A stretch of DNA of 64,000 bases. Source: Neckera pumila (taxonomy: Eukaryota; Streptophyta; Bryopsida; Hypnales; Neckeraceae). Shown here piece after piece: positions 1-12,321 of the stretch. Under the pieces are notes generated by a model. That model searched no databases, was not told the DNA's origin, and saw only the letters and a program-made list of their open reading frames with translations. The DNA is taken from assembly GCA_963969595.1 (NCBI GenBank), contig OZ018409.1, positions 27,975,282 to 28,039,281 on the forward strand, written 5' to 3'. Position 1 is the first letter of the stretch. Each line of letters begins with the position of its first letter. The translations under genes and the position numbers were made by a program.

Positions 1-1350
1 AGAAAAGGACGGGCGCCTCTGGCAAACCTGACCCCGATGAAGTACCACACCAGATCGCACGACCAGTGGCACTAGATGTTGACCTGCCTGCAAGTTGGTA
101 TTGTCAACTACTCTCCAAAGATGTCCGTCTCCCGAACAACAGATGCCAGATTCTACTCGCACCACCTTCCACCAGGGAAACTACAAAACCGTCCCCTCCC
201 CTGCGCTACGGATCCCCAACACGGATCCACCCGTCCTCCCAAATTCCAACACCTCAGTGCGCAAAAGCAGACTGGCTGTACCAAAGCGACTCCCCCTGTA
301 CTCTGTACTTCACCCGCGAGCACGTGAAACAACCCCACCAGTAAGTGCGCAACAATACTACCTTACTCTCATCCAACTGACTTCAAAGGAAAGCGCTGGA
401 CTGGGCCGGGCTGGGCTGGGCTCGGCTAGCAGCTCCAGAGAAGCAGGCAGGCACGCAGGCGTCAACTGGAGTCCACCTCTGTCAAGCCCACGAGGACTGC
501 AAGTCTGCGAACCACTGTAGACAGCTCGCAGCAGCAGGAGCAGTAATAAGCGCCGGGGAATGGGAGAAGAGCGACTGAAAGGACCGTTCGCATGCAGCGA
601 GGTCCCGGTGGTGTGGGCACTGTAGATGTGGGTGCCGAGGTGACAACTGACGAGGCTCACACCGGAAGAACTGTTGGGCAACGAGCGAGCGAGCTCGCTA
701 GCGGGGATCGCAACTTCGTTCGGAGAACGAAAGAGAGGTTGCAGCGAAGCTCCGGGTGGGTGGGGTGGGGTACGGTTGAGTTCAGCAGTGTTCAGGTGCG
801 GTACGTAGCCTGCGTGCGTCAAAGCGTACCACCGGCGCTGCTGGCTTGCGAGCAAGGATGGCTCAAATTCCAAGAGGCTCAAAACAGCCCTTGGGCATTT
901 AGGGGTTAACTAAGTTATACTCCGTATTAACTTCGCTTACGTTCAGTTCCGGGCTTCCGGATTTCCAGCAGCGTGATGAGTGCACTGGAAAGGAACTTCA
1001 AGAGAGGACCGAGTGATTCGCGTTCATCGGGGGGAGCAGGCAGGCGTCATGATTCGCGTTCTGACGATGGCGACGACGCCACTGGCCTCCCTGCAGGTGC
1101 AGCTGGGCTGAGCTTTGACCGCCAGCGCCTGGCGCTCCTCTGGGCTCTGGAAGGTAGGAAGGGGGCCAGTGCGCGACGACAACGTGCGGGGATGGGCGCC
1201 CGTCCTGTGCGGGCGCCCGTGGGAGGTGGGCCTACCGCCCCCTAGCCTAGCTCGCCAGCCTCTGTCCGTGTGGCCCCTGCTCCGCGCTTCCGGCCAATGG
1301 AACAGGCATCCCCCGTCGTACCTCCAAGCTACTGAGGAACCCTTTTATTA
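1..1350. other. GC-richer low-copy block, no gene recognised
   Basis: This stretch is far richer in G+C and CpG than the AT-rich DNA that follows. Overlapping reading frames of about 80-170 codons lie on both strands (for example 95-520 plus and 358-882 minus), but they overlap antisense and none matches a protein I know. A frame at 973-1245 is rich in Arg, Ser, Asp and Gly and runs into a possible splice donor near 1153. It could be the promoter or first exon of a gene lying to the left, or a CpG-rich intergenic island. Coding status is undecided. Confidence 0.35.
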
Positions 1351-1553
1351 ACTTAGACTGTTGGAAATTTGGAACCCATGCGGAAACTAGAAAAACCTAA
1401 TGGTCCAAAATTCCAAATCACTTTGTAAGTTAGAGTGATCCATGTGGATGGATGAACAAAACAAAGCATCAAAAATCAAAAATCAAATCTTGAATCCAAC
1501 TGAAGGAGACCACATAAAGTTCCATGCTTTTGTTTTAATGAGTTTATTAATCT

Positions 1554-2697
1554 TTAACCCCTGAAGAACCAAAGGGACCATTTTGGGCAGCTCACTACAA
1601 ACAGAAATTTTTACTTTTTTTTCTTTGGAATTTTCACACGACATGTGCCCAAGGAATAACTTTAAGGCACAACAATTTGACTACATGGTTAAAAAGTTAT
1701 GATATGATATGTCATTTTTTTATTTTCATTGGTCAGCGGGCAACTCCCATAATTCTTAAGAAATCCCTTTTTTCAAAATTAAAAATTTGAAATTGGTTTT
1801 CAAAGATTTATATATACGTGGAAAGCTTTGAATCCTTCCATTTTGATTAATGAAATGAAAGTTATTAGGAGTTGTAGTTTGTGGGTAATTATTGAATCTC
1901 TACTCTAAAATTAATTTTGAAGCCATTTATTTAAGTCAATTTTTGAAATTTTTGAAAAAAAATAACATTGAATGTTTATTGGTTATGTCATGTCACCACC
2001 TCTATTTTTATTTGTTGTTCTGCCCCGCGCTTTTTGGCGGTTGCAGCACGCAACAATTTCTTTTATAAAATAGAAAATTTGTTTGCTTTTCAATTCTTCG
2101 ACCACTAAAATGTAAAGTAGGACTTAAGTTGTCCGCTCCGGCATACGTCAAAAAAATCTATATTTTTGTATTTACCTTCTTTTCTTTTTGCTCTATATTT
2201 ATTATTGGCTTTACGAAGGACTTTAGAACATTATAACAATTGGAATTTGCAGTTTTCAATTCTGTAACTGAATTCTTCACAATTTAGTATTTTGAATCAT
2301 TCTTAATTTCTTTCTATTTACTATTTTTCCTGTATGCTGTACAATTTCAAGTGATCTGAAATTTTTCAAGCATGTAGCCAACTTGATTTGAAGAATGAAT
2401 CCAAGGGGTAACCACCATTTTGGACATTTTTTCATATAAATGTAACCTTGTATAGTGCAGCTGCCTGTTTTTTTGTATGGCCAAAAAAGGAGTTTTGCCA
2501 ATTCAAACACTCATATTTTGCAATCTACATGATAGAAAATTCTGAAATTTTTTCTACATCTTCTCAAACCAGCTTACTACAAGATCTTATGGTTACATGT
2601 GTCCAAATTTTTTTTTCTAAAATTTGATACCTATACTAGAAATGGCAGTTTTGGAATATTTACGGTGAAAACATAGTCTATAACCTTTAGGGGTTAA
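1554..2697 (+). mobile_element. TTAA-flanked element, subfamily A, complete ends
   Basis: TTAA lies at both ends (1554-1557 and 2694-2697), enclosing a body that opens CCCCTGAAG and closes CTTTAGGGG. It carries the full subfamily A sequence: a 'gggcagctcactac' segment after the left end, a 'tactatttttcctgtatg' segment in the middle, and 'ggtgaaaacatagtc' before the right end. It has no reading frame of useful length, so it is non-autonomous. TTAA duplication with termini starting CCC is the signature of piggyBac-type transposases; assignment to that superfamily is inference from the ends alone. Confidence 0.8.
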
Positions 2698-3274
2698 ACC
2701 TTAAAGGACGAATGGGTGACCTTAGAAATCATTACTTTTCATTAGCTTAAAAAATTGCAAAAGGAATCATTGGAAGTCAAACTACTATAGAAAACCTCCC
2801 CATGTCACAATAAAATTATGAGGATGAATAATTGAAATTCTGACCTACTAGAATAATTCCTTGTCATCTACCGGGCGCCAAACATTCGTAATGACGTTTA
2901 AGGGGTAATTCCTAAAGTTCTTTCATGTTTAGAGGTTCCAAATTACTTCAAAATATTAATCTCCAAAGCAAGGCTAAAATCTTCATCTATATTTATTTTT
3001 TAGCAAATCCAATTGTAGAAACCTTTAGTTAACATGATAGAGTACACTTTCTTACACTTTTAAAATAAAAAAAATTTACCAATTGCAAAACCACAATGCT
3101 TGGGTTTCAAAAATAAGTATTTTCAACTCTTCCCAAATGATTCGATTTCAACTTTCACAACATTTTTATTACCCAAAAATGCGTAGATCCTACAATGTGC
3201 AATTTTTCATAATATATTGAAGAAATAAGTTCGAAATATATATAAAAAAATTTCAAAAAAGTAAATTTCATATT
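2698..3274. other. AT-rich spacer, nothing recognised
   Basis: No reading frame, repeat pair or terminal motif stands out. It holds short look-alikes of the TTAA-element ends (around 2701 and 2897) without a partner. Confidence 0.5.
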
Positions 3275-4775
3275 TGTAATTGAAAAAATAGTAAGTAGAG
3301 AAAAGTACATAATGATTCAAAATACTTAATTGTTAAAAATTTAATTATGAAATTGAAAAATGCAAATCAAAATGGTTATAATGTTATAATAAACAGTCTA
3401 CATCTTGTGATTTTATTTTTTTCAGAAATATTGAAAATTGAGTTAAATAAAGAACTTCAAAGTTTATTTTTAGAGTTGGGATTCTACAATTGTCCGCAAA
3501 TTAAAACCTCCTCATAATTTTAATCTCATTAATCAAAATGGAATGATTTAAAGCTTTCTATGTATATGTAAATCTTGAAAACCAATTTCAAATTTTTATT
3601 TCTAAAAGAAGTGATTTCCTTAACCCCTAAAGGTCGGAGACTATGTTTTCACCAAAAAAGCTCCAAAACTGCCATTTCTAATACAAGTATCAAATTTCAG
3701 AATAAAAACATTTTTGGACACATGTAACCGTAGGATCTTGTAGTCAACTTGTTTGAGAAGATGTGAAAAAAATTTCAGAATTTTCTACTATGTGGATTGC
3801 AAGATAATAGCAGTTGAATTGACAAAAAAAACTTTTTTTGTCCCTGCAAAAATCCGGGCAGCTGCCCTTCATAAGGTCACATTTGTATGATAAAATGTCC
3901 AAAATGGTGGTTACTCCTTGGATTCATTTTCCTAGACAAGTTGGATACATGCTTGAAAAAATTCAGATCATTTAGAATTGTACAACATATAGGAAAAAAA
4001 TAGTAAGTAGGAAGAGGTAGAGAATGATTCAAAACAATAAATTGTTAAGAATTTATTTATGGAATTGAAAAATGCCAATCCCAACGGTTGTAATGTTGTA
4101 ATAAACAATCTACACCCAAGGTTTTCATTCTTTTTCAAAAATACTGAAAATTGAGTGAAGTAAAGGACTTCAAAGTTTATTTTAGAGTTGAGATTCCATA
4201 ACTACCCTCAAACTAAGAATCCTCATAACTTTTGACTCATAGATCCAAATGGAATGATTCAAAGCTTCCCATCTACATATGAATCTAAAGAACCAATTTC
4301 AAATTTTTATTTTTTTAAAAGTGATTTTTAAAGAAGTTTTTTTTGCTACCCGGGCTCCCCGCCGAGCAATGAAAATGATATATCATGCAATAACTTTTTA
4401 ATCATGTAATCAAAAGTTATGATAATTGTTGGGCCTTAAAGCTACTCCTCGGGAAAATGTTGTGTGAAAATTTGAAAGAAAAAATAAAATCTCCACTCGT
4501 AGTGAGTTGCCCAAAAAAGCTATGTTCTCAAAAAAGCATGTTCAGTCCTTTAGGGGTTAAATTTGCCCGGGCTGCCTGGACTGAGATAAAAACTACATAT
4601 TTTGCAATAACATTTTAACCATGTAGTCAAAAGTTATGAAATTATTGGGCATTAAAGCTACTCCTTAACCACATGTTGTATGAAAAATGCAAAGAAAAAA
4701 TTAAAATTCCTTTTGTAATGAGCTATCCAAAATTGCTACGCTGCCAAAAACATAATTTGATCCTTTGGAAGTTAA
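3275..4775 (-). mobile_element. TTAA element, subfamily A, inverted, left-truncated, split by a nested copy
   Basis: Sequence from about 3275 to 3619 matches the middle of subfamily A in reverse ('tagtaagtagag...gattcaaaatac', then 'ccaatttcaaatttttatt'). It stops at TTAA (3620-3623) and resumes after 4560 at 'atttgcccgggctgcc', continuing to the A left terminus in reverse ('tttggaag' plus TTAA at 4772-4775). The distal end left of about 3275 is missing. The copy was therefore present before the inner element at 3620-4560 landed in it. Confidence 0.75.
3620..4560 (-). mobile_element. TTAA element, subfamily A, inverted, nested in an older A copy
   Basis: It opens TTAA-CCCCTAAAGG and closes CCTTTAGGGG-TTAA. 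The order of internal blocks is the reverse of the copy at 1554-2697, starting with 'actatgttttcacc' and ending with the 'gagttgcccaaaa' block. Removing it with one TTAA rejoins the two halves of the surrounding A copy exactly where the other A copies are continuous, which makes TTAA the duplicated target. Confidence 0.85.
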
Positions 4776-5660
4776 CCCCTAAGATCTCAAGACCTTTTTT
4801 CCATCAAAAAACACTCAAAAGTGCCATTTCTACAGCAAAGAGCAAAAAAATTTTAAATGTTTTTTTTTGCATATCTAACCATAGGATATTGTATGAGACT
4901 AGTGTAAGAAGAATGTGTGAGGAATTTCATAAACTTTGAAGGATACGAATTTTTTTGCACCTTGCTCAACTACATTTTTGGCTGTGAACCTTCATAATTT
5001 AAAGTTTTGCTCTATTAGTTTTGAATTTCTGATTTTATATGATGAAAAATTAAGTTGAGAGTCTAGGAAAAAAAATTCAAGAAACACACACTTAGTTTTC
5101 ACTCATTAAAAAGCTATTAAATAGATGTAAGTTCAAGATTGAAGCAAAATCTAAATTATTAATAGCTTTAAGATGGAATTGAAATATACTATTCTCAATA
5201 ATAAGATTGTTCTAGAAAAAGATCTTAACCTTGTGAAACTTTTTTTTGAAAAACTGTAAAAATTGAGTTTAGAAATGAGTCCTACAAGTTATTTTTTCAA
5301 GAAGATGCTTTGATTGCCCAAAAAACAAGATTGTTCATAACTTTCACATAACAAATTCAAACGAAATAAATAAAAGCTAAACATGTAGATAAAAATGTAA
5401 TATATATGAGACAAAATTTGTATTTTAAATTTTAATCTTTTTTTAGGGTTATTTTCTGCTTGCAAAATTATGAGATGGGCTTTTTTTTGCCATAACTTTT
5501 ACTCCCGGGCTCCAATTGAAATAAAAAAATATATTTTTGGAAAGCTAATGTGTTTTTCTATCTTCACAACAAAAAAAAACCATGAAAAATATTGAAATCA
5601 TAGGAGCCTGCCCAAAATCCATTGTGTCCCCTAAGGGGACAATGGAACTTTAGGTGTTAA
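4772..5660 (+). mobile_element. TTAA element, subfamily B1
   Basis: The left TTAA (4772-4775) is the same four bases that end the preceding A copy; the body starts CCCCTAAG, and the right end reads CTTTAGGTG-TTAA. The inside has the B marker blocks: 'gccatttctacagcaaagagc', 'attgcccaaaaaacaagattg', 'cccgggctccaattgaaat' and the palindrome 'ttgtcccctaaggggacaa' (about 5625-5643) just inside the right end. No coding capacity. Confidence 0.8.
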
Positions 5661-5882
5661 ATGACAAGCTCAACCCTTCGGGCTTGGTTTTAAGAGAATT
5701 GTTGGCAAAAAGTGATTTTTGGATATATTTTAGAATGTTTCAACCTATTATATCTACTTCAATACTAAATATAGCTTGCCAAGCAATAAATTTAGGCTGC
5801 AGATTCAAAGCACTATTTACAATTTACTTTTCCATGCCCTAATTGCACAAATTTTAGATAAGCACAAAAAACATACCTTGCT

Positions 5883-6809
5883 TTAACCCCTAAAGTTCCA
5901 TTACTATGTTTTCATTGAAAATGCTCAAAAATTGCCATTTTTAATACGAGTACCAAATTTTTGAGAAAAGATATTTTTTTGACACATGTAATTATAGGAT
6001 CTTGTAGTATGCTGACTTGAGAACATATAGTAAAATTTCAAGAATTTCCACCACATGGATTGGAAGATATAAGCATTCAAATTCCCTAAAATCATTTTCT
6101 TGGCTCTGCAAAAAACAGGGTAGTTGCTCTTCACAAGCTCACTTTATGATGAAAAATGGTCCAAAATGGTGCTTCTTTGGATTCTTTTTCCTAGACAAGT
6201 TGGCTACATGTTTGAAAATTTTTACTTCATTTGGAATTGTCCAACATATAGGAAAAAAGTAGTAAGTAGATAGTAGTAAAGAATGATTCAAAATACTAAA
6301 TTGTCAAGAATTGAATTATAGAATTGAAAAACTCCAATCCCAATGGTTCCAATGTTTTAACAAACCATTGACATCCTAGAATTTTGCTTTTTTCAAAAAG
6401 CATTGAAAATTGAGTAAGATAAAGGACTTCAAAGTTTATTTTAGGATAGAGAATCTATAACTGCTCGCAAACTAAAAATCTTCTTAACTTTTGACTCATT
6501 GCTAAAAATGGGATGATTCATAGCTTTCCACATATGTATAACTCTAGAAAACCAATTTCAAAATTTGTTTTTGAAAAAAGTGATTTTTTCTGTTTTGCCC
6601 GAATTGCCCCATTACAAAAAAAGTAAATATATCAGGACATAACTTTTGATTCACATTTCCAAATGTCATGAAATTTATTCCCTATGAAAGATGTTCCTTG
6701 CGCCCACCTTCAATTAAAATTTCAGCCTAAAATATAAAAATTTCTAGTCACACGTACCTGCCCAAAATTTCTATACAGCCAAAAACGCATGCCGTCCTTT
6801 AGGGGTCAA
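5883..6809 (-). mobile_element. TTAA element, subfamily A2, inverted
   Basis: It starts TTAA-CCCCTAAAG and ends CCTTTAGGGG followed by TCAA, a decayed TTAA. The first two thirds follow subfamily A in reverse. The last third is the A2 form ('cacgtacctgcccaaaattt'), shared with the copies at 29140 and 36306 and unlike the 'gctcactac' form at 1554. Non-coding. Confidence 0.75.
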
Positions 6810-8191
6810 GGAGATTTTTTACTCTCTTTGGATTGTCCTCTAGGCAAGTGAGTGTCATTTGAAGGTTAACCTTAGAAGAATGTGGAAGCCAAGATGGTAG
6901 AATTGGATGCCTTCCAAATTTACCATAGAAATGAAAAATGCACCTATTAGTTGAAAAATCAAATCATGTTAGGCAAAGGGCCTTGGTTATAGGTCTTGTT
7001 CTTGCAGGGCTAAATAAGTTAGGAGAGAGTCACAAATCTTGGAAGGACTTTGAAATTGAATGTATGAAGGAGTTGACAACATCGCAACTAATATAATGGG
7101 ATGTATTGCACTCATACAATTTCATGCAATTTTCAAAGTTTGTTCAACTCGTGATCAACTTTCAATCTCCACATATCTTATTCAATACCTCTAATTTTCA
7201 AATTCATTCAAATTTCAATCTATAGGGTTTAAAAGAGTCCCAAGTTATGGAATGTACACCATTGGTTCTTGTGCACACAACACACCTACATATAGGACGT
7301 CAAAGGGGAAAAAACATGAAATCAATAATTAGACTTATAGAATGTCTCTAAGCTGTACAAAACATTAGATGTGCTTGCTTCACTTAGTTTAATAGACTAT
7401 TTCATTCTTTTATCCTGGTATAATATATTACATTAATTTTTCATATATTGAACTCGGCAAGAGATAGGAATTAATTGTTTTTTCCTTAATGTTTCTATGG
7501 GAACAAACATGGTTATATTCTTTTACATTCAAAATTCATAAAGATAGATATTTTCAAGAATGCCAAAAAGTTGTTGATTAGTTGTCAAACACAATTCGTC
7601 TTTACTACAAACAGAATGTTTTTTTATCCAAATGATGTATGTCATTCTGCATGTAAGAGATACTTCCAAGAATCCATATTAATAATTTACTTAATAATAA
7701 TCAAATTTGGAATTTTTGTACGTACATAGAGAGAATTACGTGTGATATTTTTACTATTTCAATATCTTCTTCAAATACAAAAAAAATCCCTTATCAATAT
7801 AGTATGTATAAAAAAAATACTCAAATCATTTTATCTCACTGAGTTTGAGAGGATTGAACCTTTATGGTAGCTGCATCCAATTGCACCTCTATTTCCTTAT
7901 CCTGCAATCTAGATTAGGGCATTGAATGATGAATTGAAATAATTCTTTCAAGCACTTTTATGTTATAGAAAAGAACATGCCGTCTCTCCTCATCCAACAT
8001 ATCAGCACATCTGTCATGAAATAGGCTCTACCAAGGTTATTTTTTGAGGCCTAAAAATAAGAGATTTACTGTCATATCTCCAATAATTATTTGAAAAGAA
8101 TTATCCAGTACTTTCATGATGCATTCGATGTCATTATTACAATCACCTTTAAAGTCCAACTTTTAATTACATGTTTTGTTTATCCTTTGAT

Positions 8192-8225
<34 letters not shown>

Positions 8226-8302
8226 TGTATTTAATCATCAATAAAATACATCCCACCCTAAAAGACTAGTGAAATTCCTATGGATTCAATTTTGTAATCA
8301 AT
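6810..8302. other. AT-rich spacer, nothing recognised
   Basis: About 1.5 kb with no substantial reading frame and no terminal motif or repeat pair that I can identify, apart from the AT microsatellite near its right end. Confidence 0.5.
8195..8223. repeat. (AT)n microsatellite
   Basis: An uninterrupted run of about 14 AT units just left of the B2 element at 8303. Plain simple-sequence repeat. Confidence 0.9.
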
Positions 8303-9219
8303 TTAACCCCTAAAGTCCCAAGGCCATTTTTCTGTCAAAAACCACTCAAAACTGCCATTTTGGCTGCGATCACCCAAGAATACAAAAAAAACATTTTTTT
8401 AGAATCTAACCAAAGGATCTTGTACTTCACTTGTCAAAGATCAAGTGGTAAAAATTTCATGAAGTTTGACTGTCTAGATTGGAAGATATTAGCATTCAAA
8501 GTTGAAAAAGAAAAACATTGACCTGCAATTTCAGATGACTTTGACCCCCATTTGTGGAAATTTTTTGCACTACAGACTTTGAATTTAAAATAATTTATGT
8601 TGAAGATGTAAGTTGAAAGTCTACAAAAAAAAATTCAAAAAAAACTTGGTTTTCATTCTTTAAAAAATTGTTAAGTACAAATAAGTCCAAGATTGAAAAA
8701 AACACTAAATTGTTAATAGCTCTTAGATGGGATTGAAATACAATAATCCCAATGTTGAGATTGTTTAAGCAAGAAAACACAACACTCTCAAAAAAAATTT
8801 GTAAAAAATTGTGAAAATTGCATTCAGAAATGGATCCTATGAGTTATTTTTTCAAAAAGATGCTTAGATTGCCCAAAAAACAAGATTGTCCATAACTTGC
8901 TCATTATTAGTCCAAATAAGATGAATCAAAGCTTCACATGTAGACAAAAATATAAAGTTTCAGAGAAAAAAAAAATTAAAATTTATTTTGACTTTTTGCA
9001 AAAAGATTTGTGATGCCCACCGAGTTCAGTTTGAGGCTTTTTGTGGTATAACTTTTGCTCCCGGGCACCAATTGAAATAAAAATTATATTCCCACAAAGC
9101 TAATCAGTTTTTCTATCTTATGAAAAAGTTTCAAAAAGTTTCACTAAAAATTGAGCCCGTAGGTACCTGCCCGAAATCTAATTTGTCCCTCGAGGGGTCT
9201 ATAGGACTTTAGGGGTTAA
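8303..9219 (+). mobile_element. TTAA element, subfamily B2
   Basis: TTAA-CCCCTAAAGTCCC opens the element and GACTTTAGGGG-TTAA closes it. B2 markers are 'cccaaggccatttttctgtc', 'ctgcgatcacccaag', and 'gtttcactaaaaattgag' near the right end. It is closely related in layout to 13699-14628 (same orientation) and to 26816-27749 (inverted). The antisense frame at 8595-8780 is low complexity and looks like chance. Confidence 0.8.
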
Positions 9220-9445
9220 ATATTGGTAGGTATAGAATAAACAATATGGATGTTGGAAGTTCATCATAAGTTCATCCAATATTAAAAGTTGCATGAGAAA
9301 CAAAGTGAACAATATTCCGCTTTATTAATTAGTTGCAACCATGCAAATTCAAATGTACGAGCAACCCACAGCATTTTACCAATACAACCTATTCCAAGTC
9401 TATCTATGGTCATTTCTCTAGTTTTTATAGCCTATATTTATACTC

Positions 9446-9734
9446 CATCAGAAAAAAATTCAGCCCTTGAAGGGGCCGTGAGTTTTGCACCCCAAGGTGC
9501 ACTTATGGAAAAAGTGAGTTAAAATTTTATTTTTTATTTTTAAAAATATGAGTGCTAGTGTGGCATAAATTGTGCCATGTCAGCACTACGTCAAGGTTTT
9601 CAATTTTTTTTAAATTTAAATTTAATTATTTAAAATTAAAAAATTTCAAAAAAAATATTTTTTCTGTAATTGCACTTTGAAGTTTCAAAAATCGAACATT
9701 AGCAGCCTCTTGGAGGCCTCAAATTTTTCTAAAG
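9446..9734. mobile_element. Small MITE of the CATTAGAG group
   Basis: The ends are imperfect inverted repeats: CATCAGAAAAAAATT...GCCC at the left against AAATTTTTCTAAAG preceded by 'ggaggcct' at the right. The middle is AT-rich with a 'gtgtggcataaattgtgcc' imperfect palindrome. Terminal sequence and GC-rich subterminal blocks resemble the element at 9765 and the larger ones at 31993 and 40227. I found no clear target duplication. Confidence 0.45.
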
Positions 9735-9764
9735 GTTTTGCATAAGTTGCTTGCCTTACCCAAA

Positions 9765-10085
9765 CATTAGAGCAAAAATTAGCCCACCAAAAGGCCGCTC
9801 CAAGTTGACATGCCAAGCTATTTCAAGCTTGGCCTATCAACTTGGAAAAGTGCCCCCGGTGAGCAATCAAAGTGTATGATTGCTCGCCGGAGCAGTCAGA
9901 TTTTGCATTTCTTTTTTGGTAATAATTTTTTATTTGTAAATTTGGGTTCCTGCGCTACTTTCACATCAGTTTTAGCTACACAGAAATAGGGGGAAAATTA
10001 ATTTTTCAGACCCGATAAACAAAATTTTAGAGTACTAAAGGGGTGTGTGGATCAGCCCTCCAGAAGGCTGATTTTTTCTCTAGTG
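9765..10085. mobile_element. MITE, CATTAGAG group, family D
   Basis: Left end CATTAGAGCAAAAATTAGCC and right end GGCTGATTTTTTCTCTAGTG are inverted repeats. Inside are a hairpin-like 'gccaagctatttcaagcttggc' region, a 'gagcaatca...tgattgctc' palindrome and a 'gaaatagggggaaaattaa' block. The same blocks in the same order recur at 32613-32965, so these are two copies of one family. No reading frame; superfamily unknown. Confidence 0.65.
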
Positions 10086-10846
10086 ATAATTTTTTATCCA
10101 ACCACTTGATCTAATAAGTATATATTCTATCAATGAAGGTATATTTTAGCATCTATTGTCAAAATTTTGAAAATAAATATCCATCCGAATTTGACTACGG
10201 TACATAGGAAGCTACCTAATTAATTGGAGTGCAATTGCTCCTTTAGGAGACAATTGTTGTTTAGAGATTAAACATCAAAGGAGGGAAAAGAGAGAGAAAG
10301 GAGGAAGGGGGGAGGTATAGAGGTTTATTCTTGCTCTACCTAGAGAGTTATATTTCTACCTTTGTTTGGCCGAATTTTTAACCTTTAGAAAAATATTTTA
10401 TTGTGGTGTGGATAATCATACATTTGTAATAATTGCTTAGATACAATTAAGACTCATAAAATCTTTTCAAGAGCCAATTTTATGGTTCTAAAATGTTTTT
10501 TGATGTTTTAATTCTAATTTTCCCCTACTTCCACAAAAGTAAACCCGTAGACCAAATTGCCTATTCAAATGGCGGTAAAACTTTTAAGACTCAATTGTAC
10601 ATGGTTTTCTTGTAAGAATGTAAATCAAAAGCTATTTTAAATTACTATATAGATGACAACGGCAAATGAAATCTTATATATGATTTGAGAACAAAATTTT
10701 ATATGGTATGATGAAATGGACATTTGAGATAGCCTAAAAATTGCAATTCTAGCAAGTGTTGTTGAGGAAGATGAAGAGTGGGAGAAAATTGAAGAAGATA
10801 GAAGGAAAGAAGAGTGAATTTTTTGTTTTATCTTAAATATACAGGT
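10086..10846. other. AT-rich spacer with a polypurine tract
   Basis: No gene or element ends recognised. A run of almost pure purines lies at about 10275-10313 on the plus strand. The rest is unstructured AT-rich DNA. Confidence 0.5.
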
Positions 10847-11746
10847 TCAATCCCTAAAGTCCCAAGGCTATATTTTTGTCAAAAAACACTTAAAAATGTT
10901 ATTTTTAATGCGAACAACAAATCATTTCAATATTTTTTTTGTTTCCATATCCATGTGTAAAATCTTGCACTAGACTATTATGAGAATGTTTGGAAGAATT
11001 TTCAGAAATTTTCACTTTATTTATTACAAGATATAAATGTTTAAAGTGAAGAAAATAAGTTTTTTTGCACCTTGCTTAATGAAATTATAAGGTCTTGAAT
11101 CCTCTTAAGGCTTTGTACTACAAACTTTGAATTAAAAAAATCTTGTGTTCAAGAATAATTGAGAATTTAGAATAATTAATTTAACAAAAAAATTGATTTT
11201 CATTCTTTAAAAAATTGTTAAGTTGAAGTAGATTTGAGATAGAAAAAAAACTACATTGCCAATAGCTCTAAGATGGAATTGAAACACACTACCAATAATT
11301 CCAATCATGAGACTATTTTAGGAAGCAAACTAGACCATGTGGAATATATAGTTTGAAAATTGTGAAAATTCAATTCAAAAATGGATCCAAGACATTAATT
11401 TTCAAGGATTTGCTAAAATTTCTTGTAAAACAAGATGCTACATAACTTTTTTCATCACTTAATATCTAAATGGAATGAATTAGATCTTTTGACATAGACA
11501 AAAAATAATCTAAATATATTTTTAGAATATTTCAAGGTTTTTTGTTGTCCTCCCTTGCTTGCTTTTTGGTTTGGATGGTAGACTTTTGTTATCAGATTTC
11601 ATTTGCAATATAAATGATATTCCTGAAAAGCTAGTGAATTTACCATCTTGAAAAATATTTCAAAGATTTATGCCAAAAATTGAAATCACAGGAACCTACC
11701 TGAACCTTCAAGAATCTTGAGGGGACTCTATGACTTTAGAGGCTAA
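10847..11746 (+). mobile_element. TTAA element, B type, degenerate
   Basis: The ends survive in decayed form: TCAA-TCCCTAAAG at the left and GACTTTAGAGG-CTAA at the right. Internal B blocks ('cccaaggctatatttttgtc', 'taagatggaattgaaacac', 'aattcaaaaatggatcc') are recognisable but heavily substituted, so this is one of the older copies. Non-coding. Confidence 0.65.
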
Positions 11747-12321
11747 GAAATGCAACATTAACAATACAACTTTACGTTATTGGAAGTAACAAAATGAAAA
11801 AATTGACTATTGATCATGGCTCTTCATTAAAAAAATTATTTGTCTCAATTCTAGATCAGTACATCAATTTCTCTTATTAAAGAGCTTGTGAGACTAATTT
11901 ATCAAAGGCATATTATTTATAGAATAATTAAACACATATAGATTTAAACATTTTTGTATTATACCAACTTTTGCAAAAAAAAAAATTTATTGCAACACTA
12001 ATTTGTAGGTGAAACTAATCTTATACCTTCACAAATAGGGCAAAATATTGTAATGAAAAGAAGAGTTGTCTAAAAAAGTACTATAAGCATTCGTTATTGG
12101 GTGAGTGGGGGATATGCGGATGGTCTTTCCTACCACACAAGGAAAATAGTAAAAACTTATCAACAGTAGAAAAAGGTGGTGGTAGGGCACAAAGAAATAG
12201 TTTTAAAGCATGGTATTCAAGGCCCTTATTGACACCAACATGGAATCAAACAAAGAAGAAGAACAACAAGATGCTTGACAAATTTAGAAGTTGGATAGAA
12301 TTGTGCAGCTTAGACAAGCTA
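11747..12321. other. Spacer with an unassigned reading frame
   Basis: A frame at 12097-12456 on the plus strand (119 codons) begins here and runs into the retroposed insert at 12337, so its C-terminal third is insert sequence. It shows no domain that I know. I treat it as fortuitous. Confidence 0.4.

Noticed and set aside
358..882. 174-codon minus frame, the longest in the window
   Set aside because: Rich in Ser, Leu, Arg and Pro without any motif, overlapped by plus frames at 95-520 and 592-909; typical of chance frames in GC-rich DNA.
913..927. Shared 'aagtt.tactccgta' motif at 913 and 21513
   Set aside because: Only 15 bp and no matching partner end nearby; too short to call a repeat family.
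8195..8223. AT run as an origin or promoter
   Set aside because: A simple dinucleotide run with no associated motifs.
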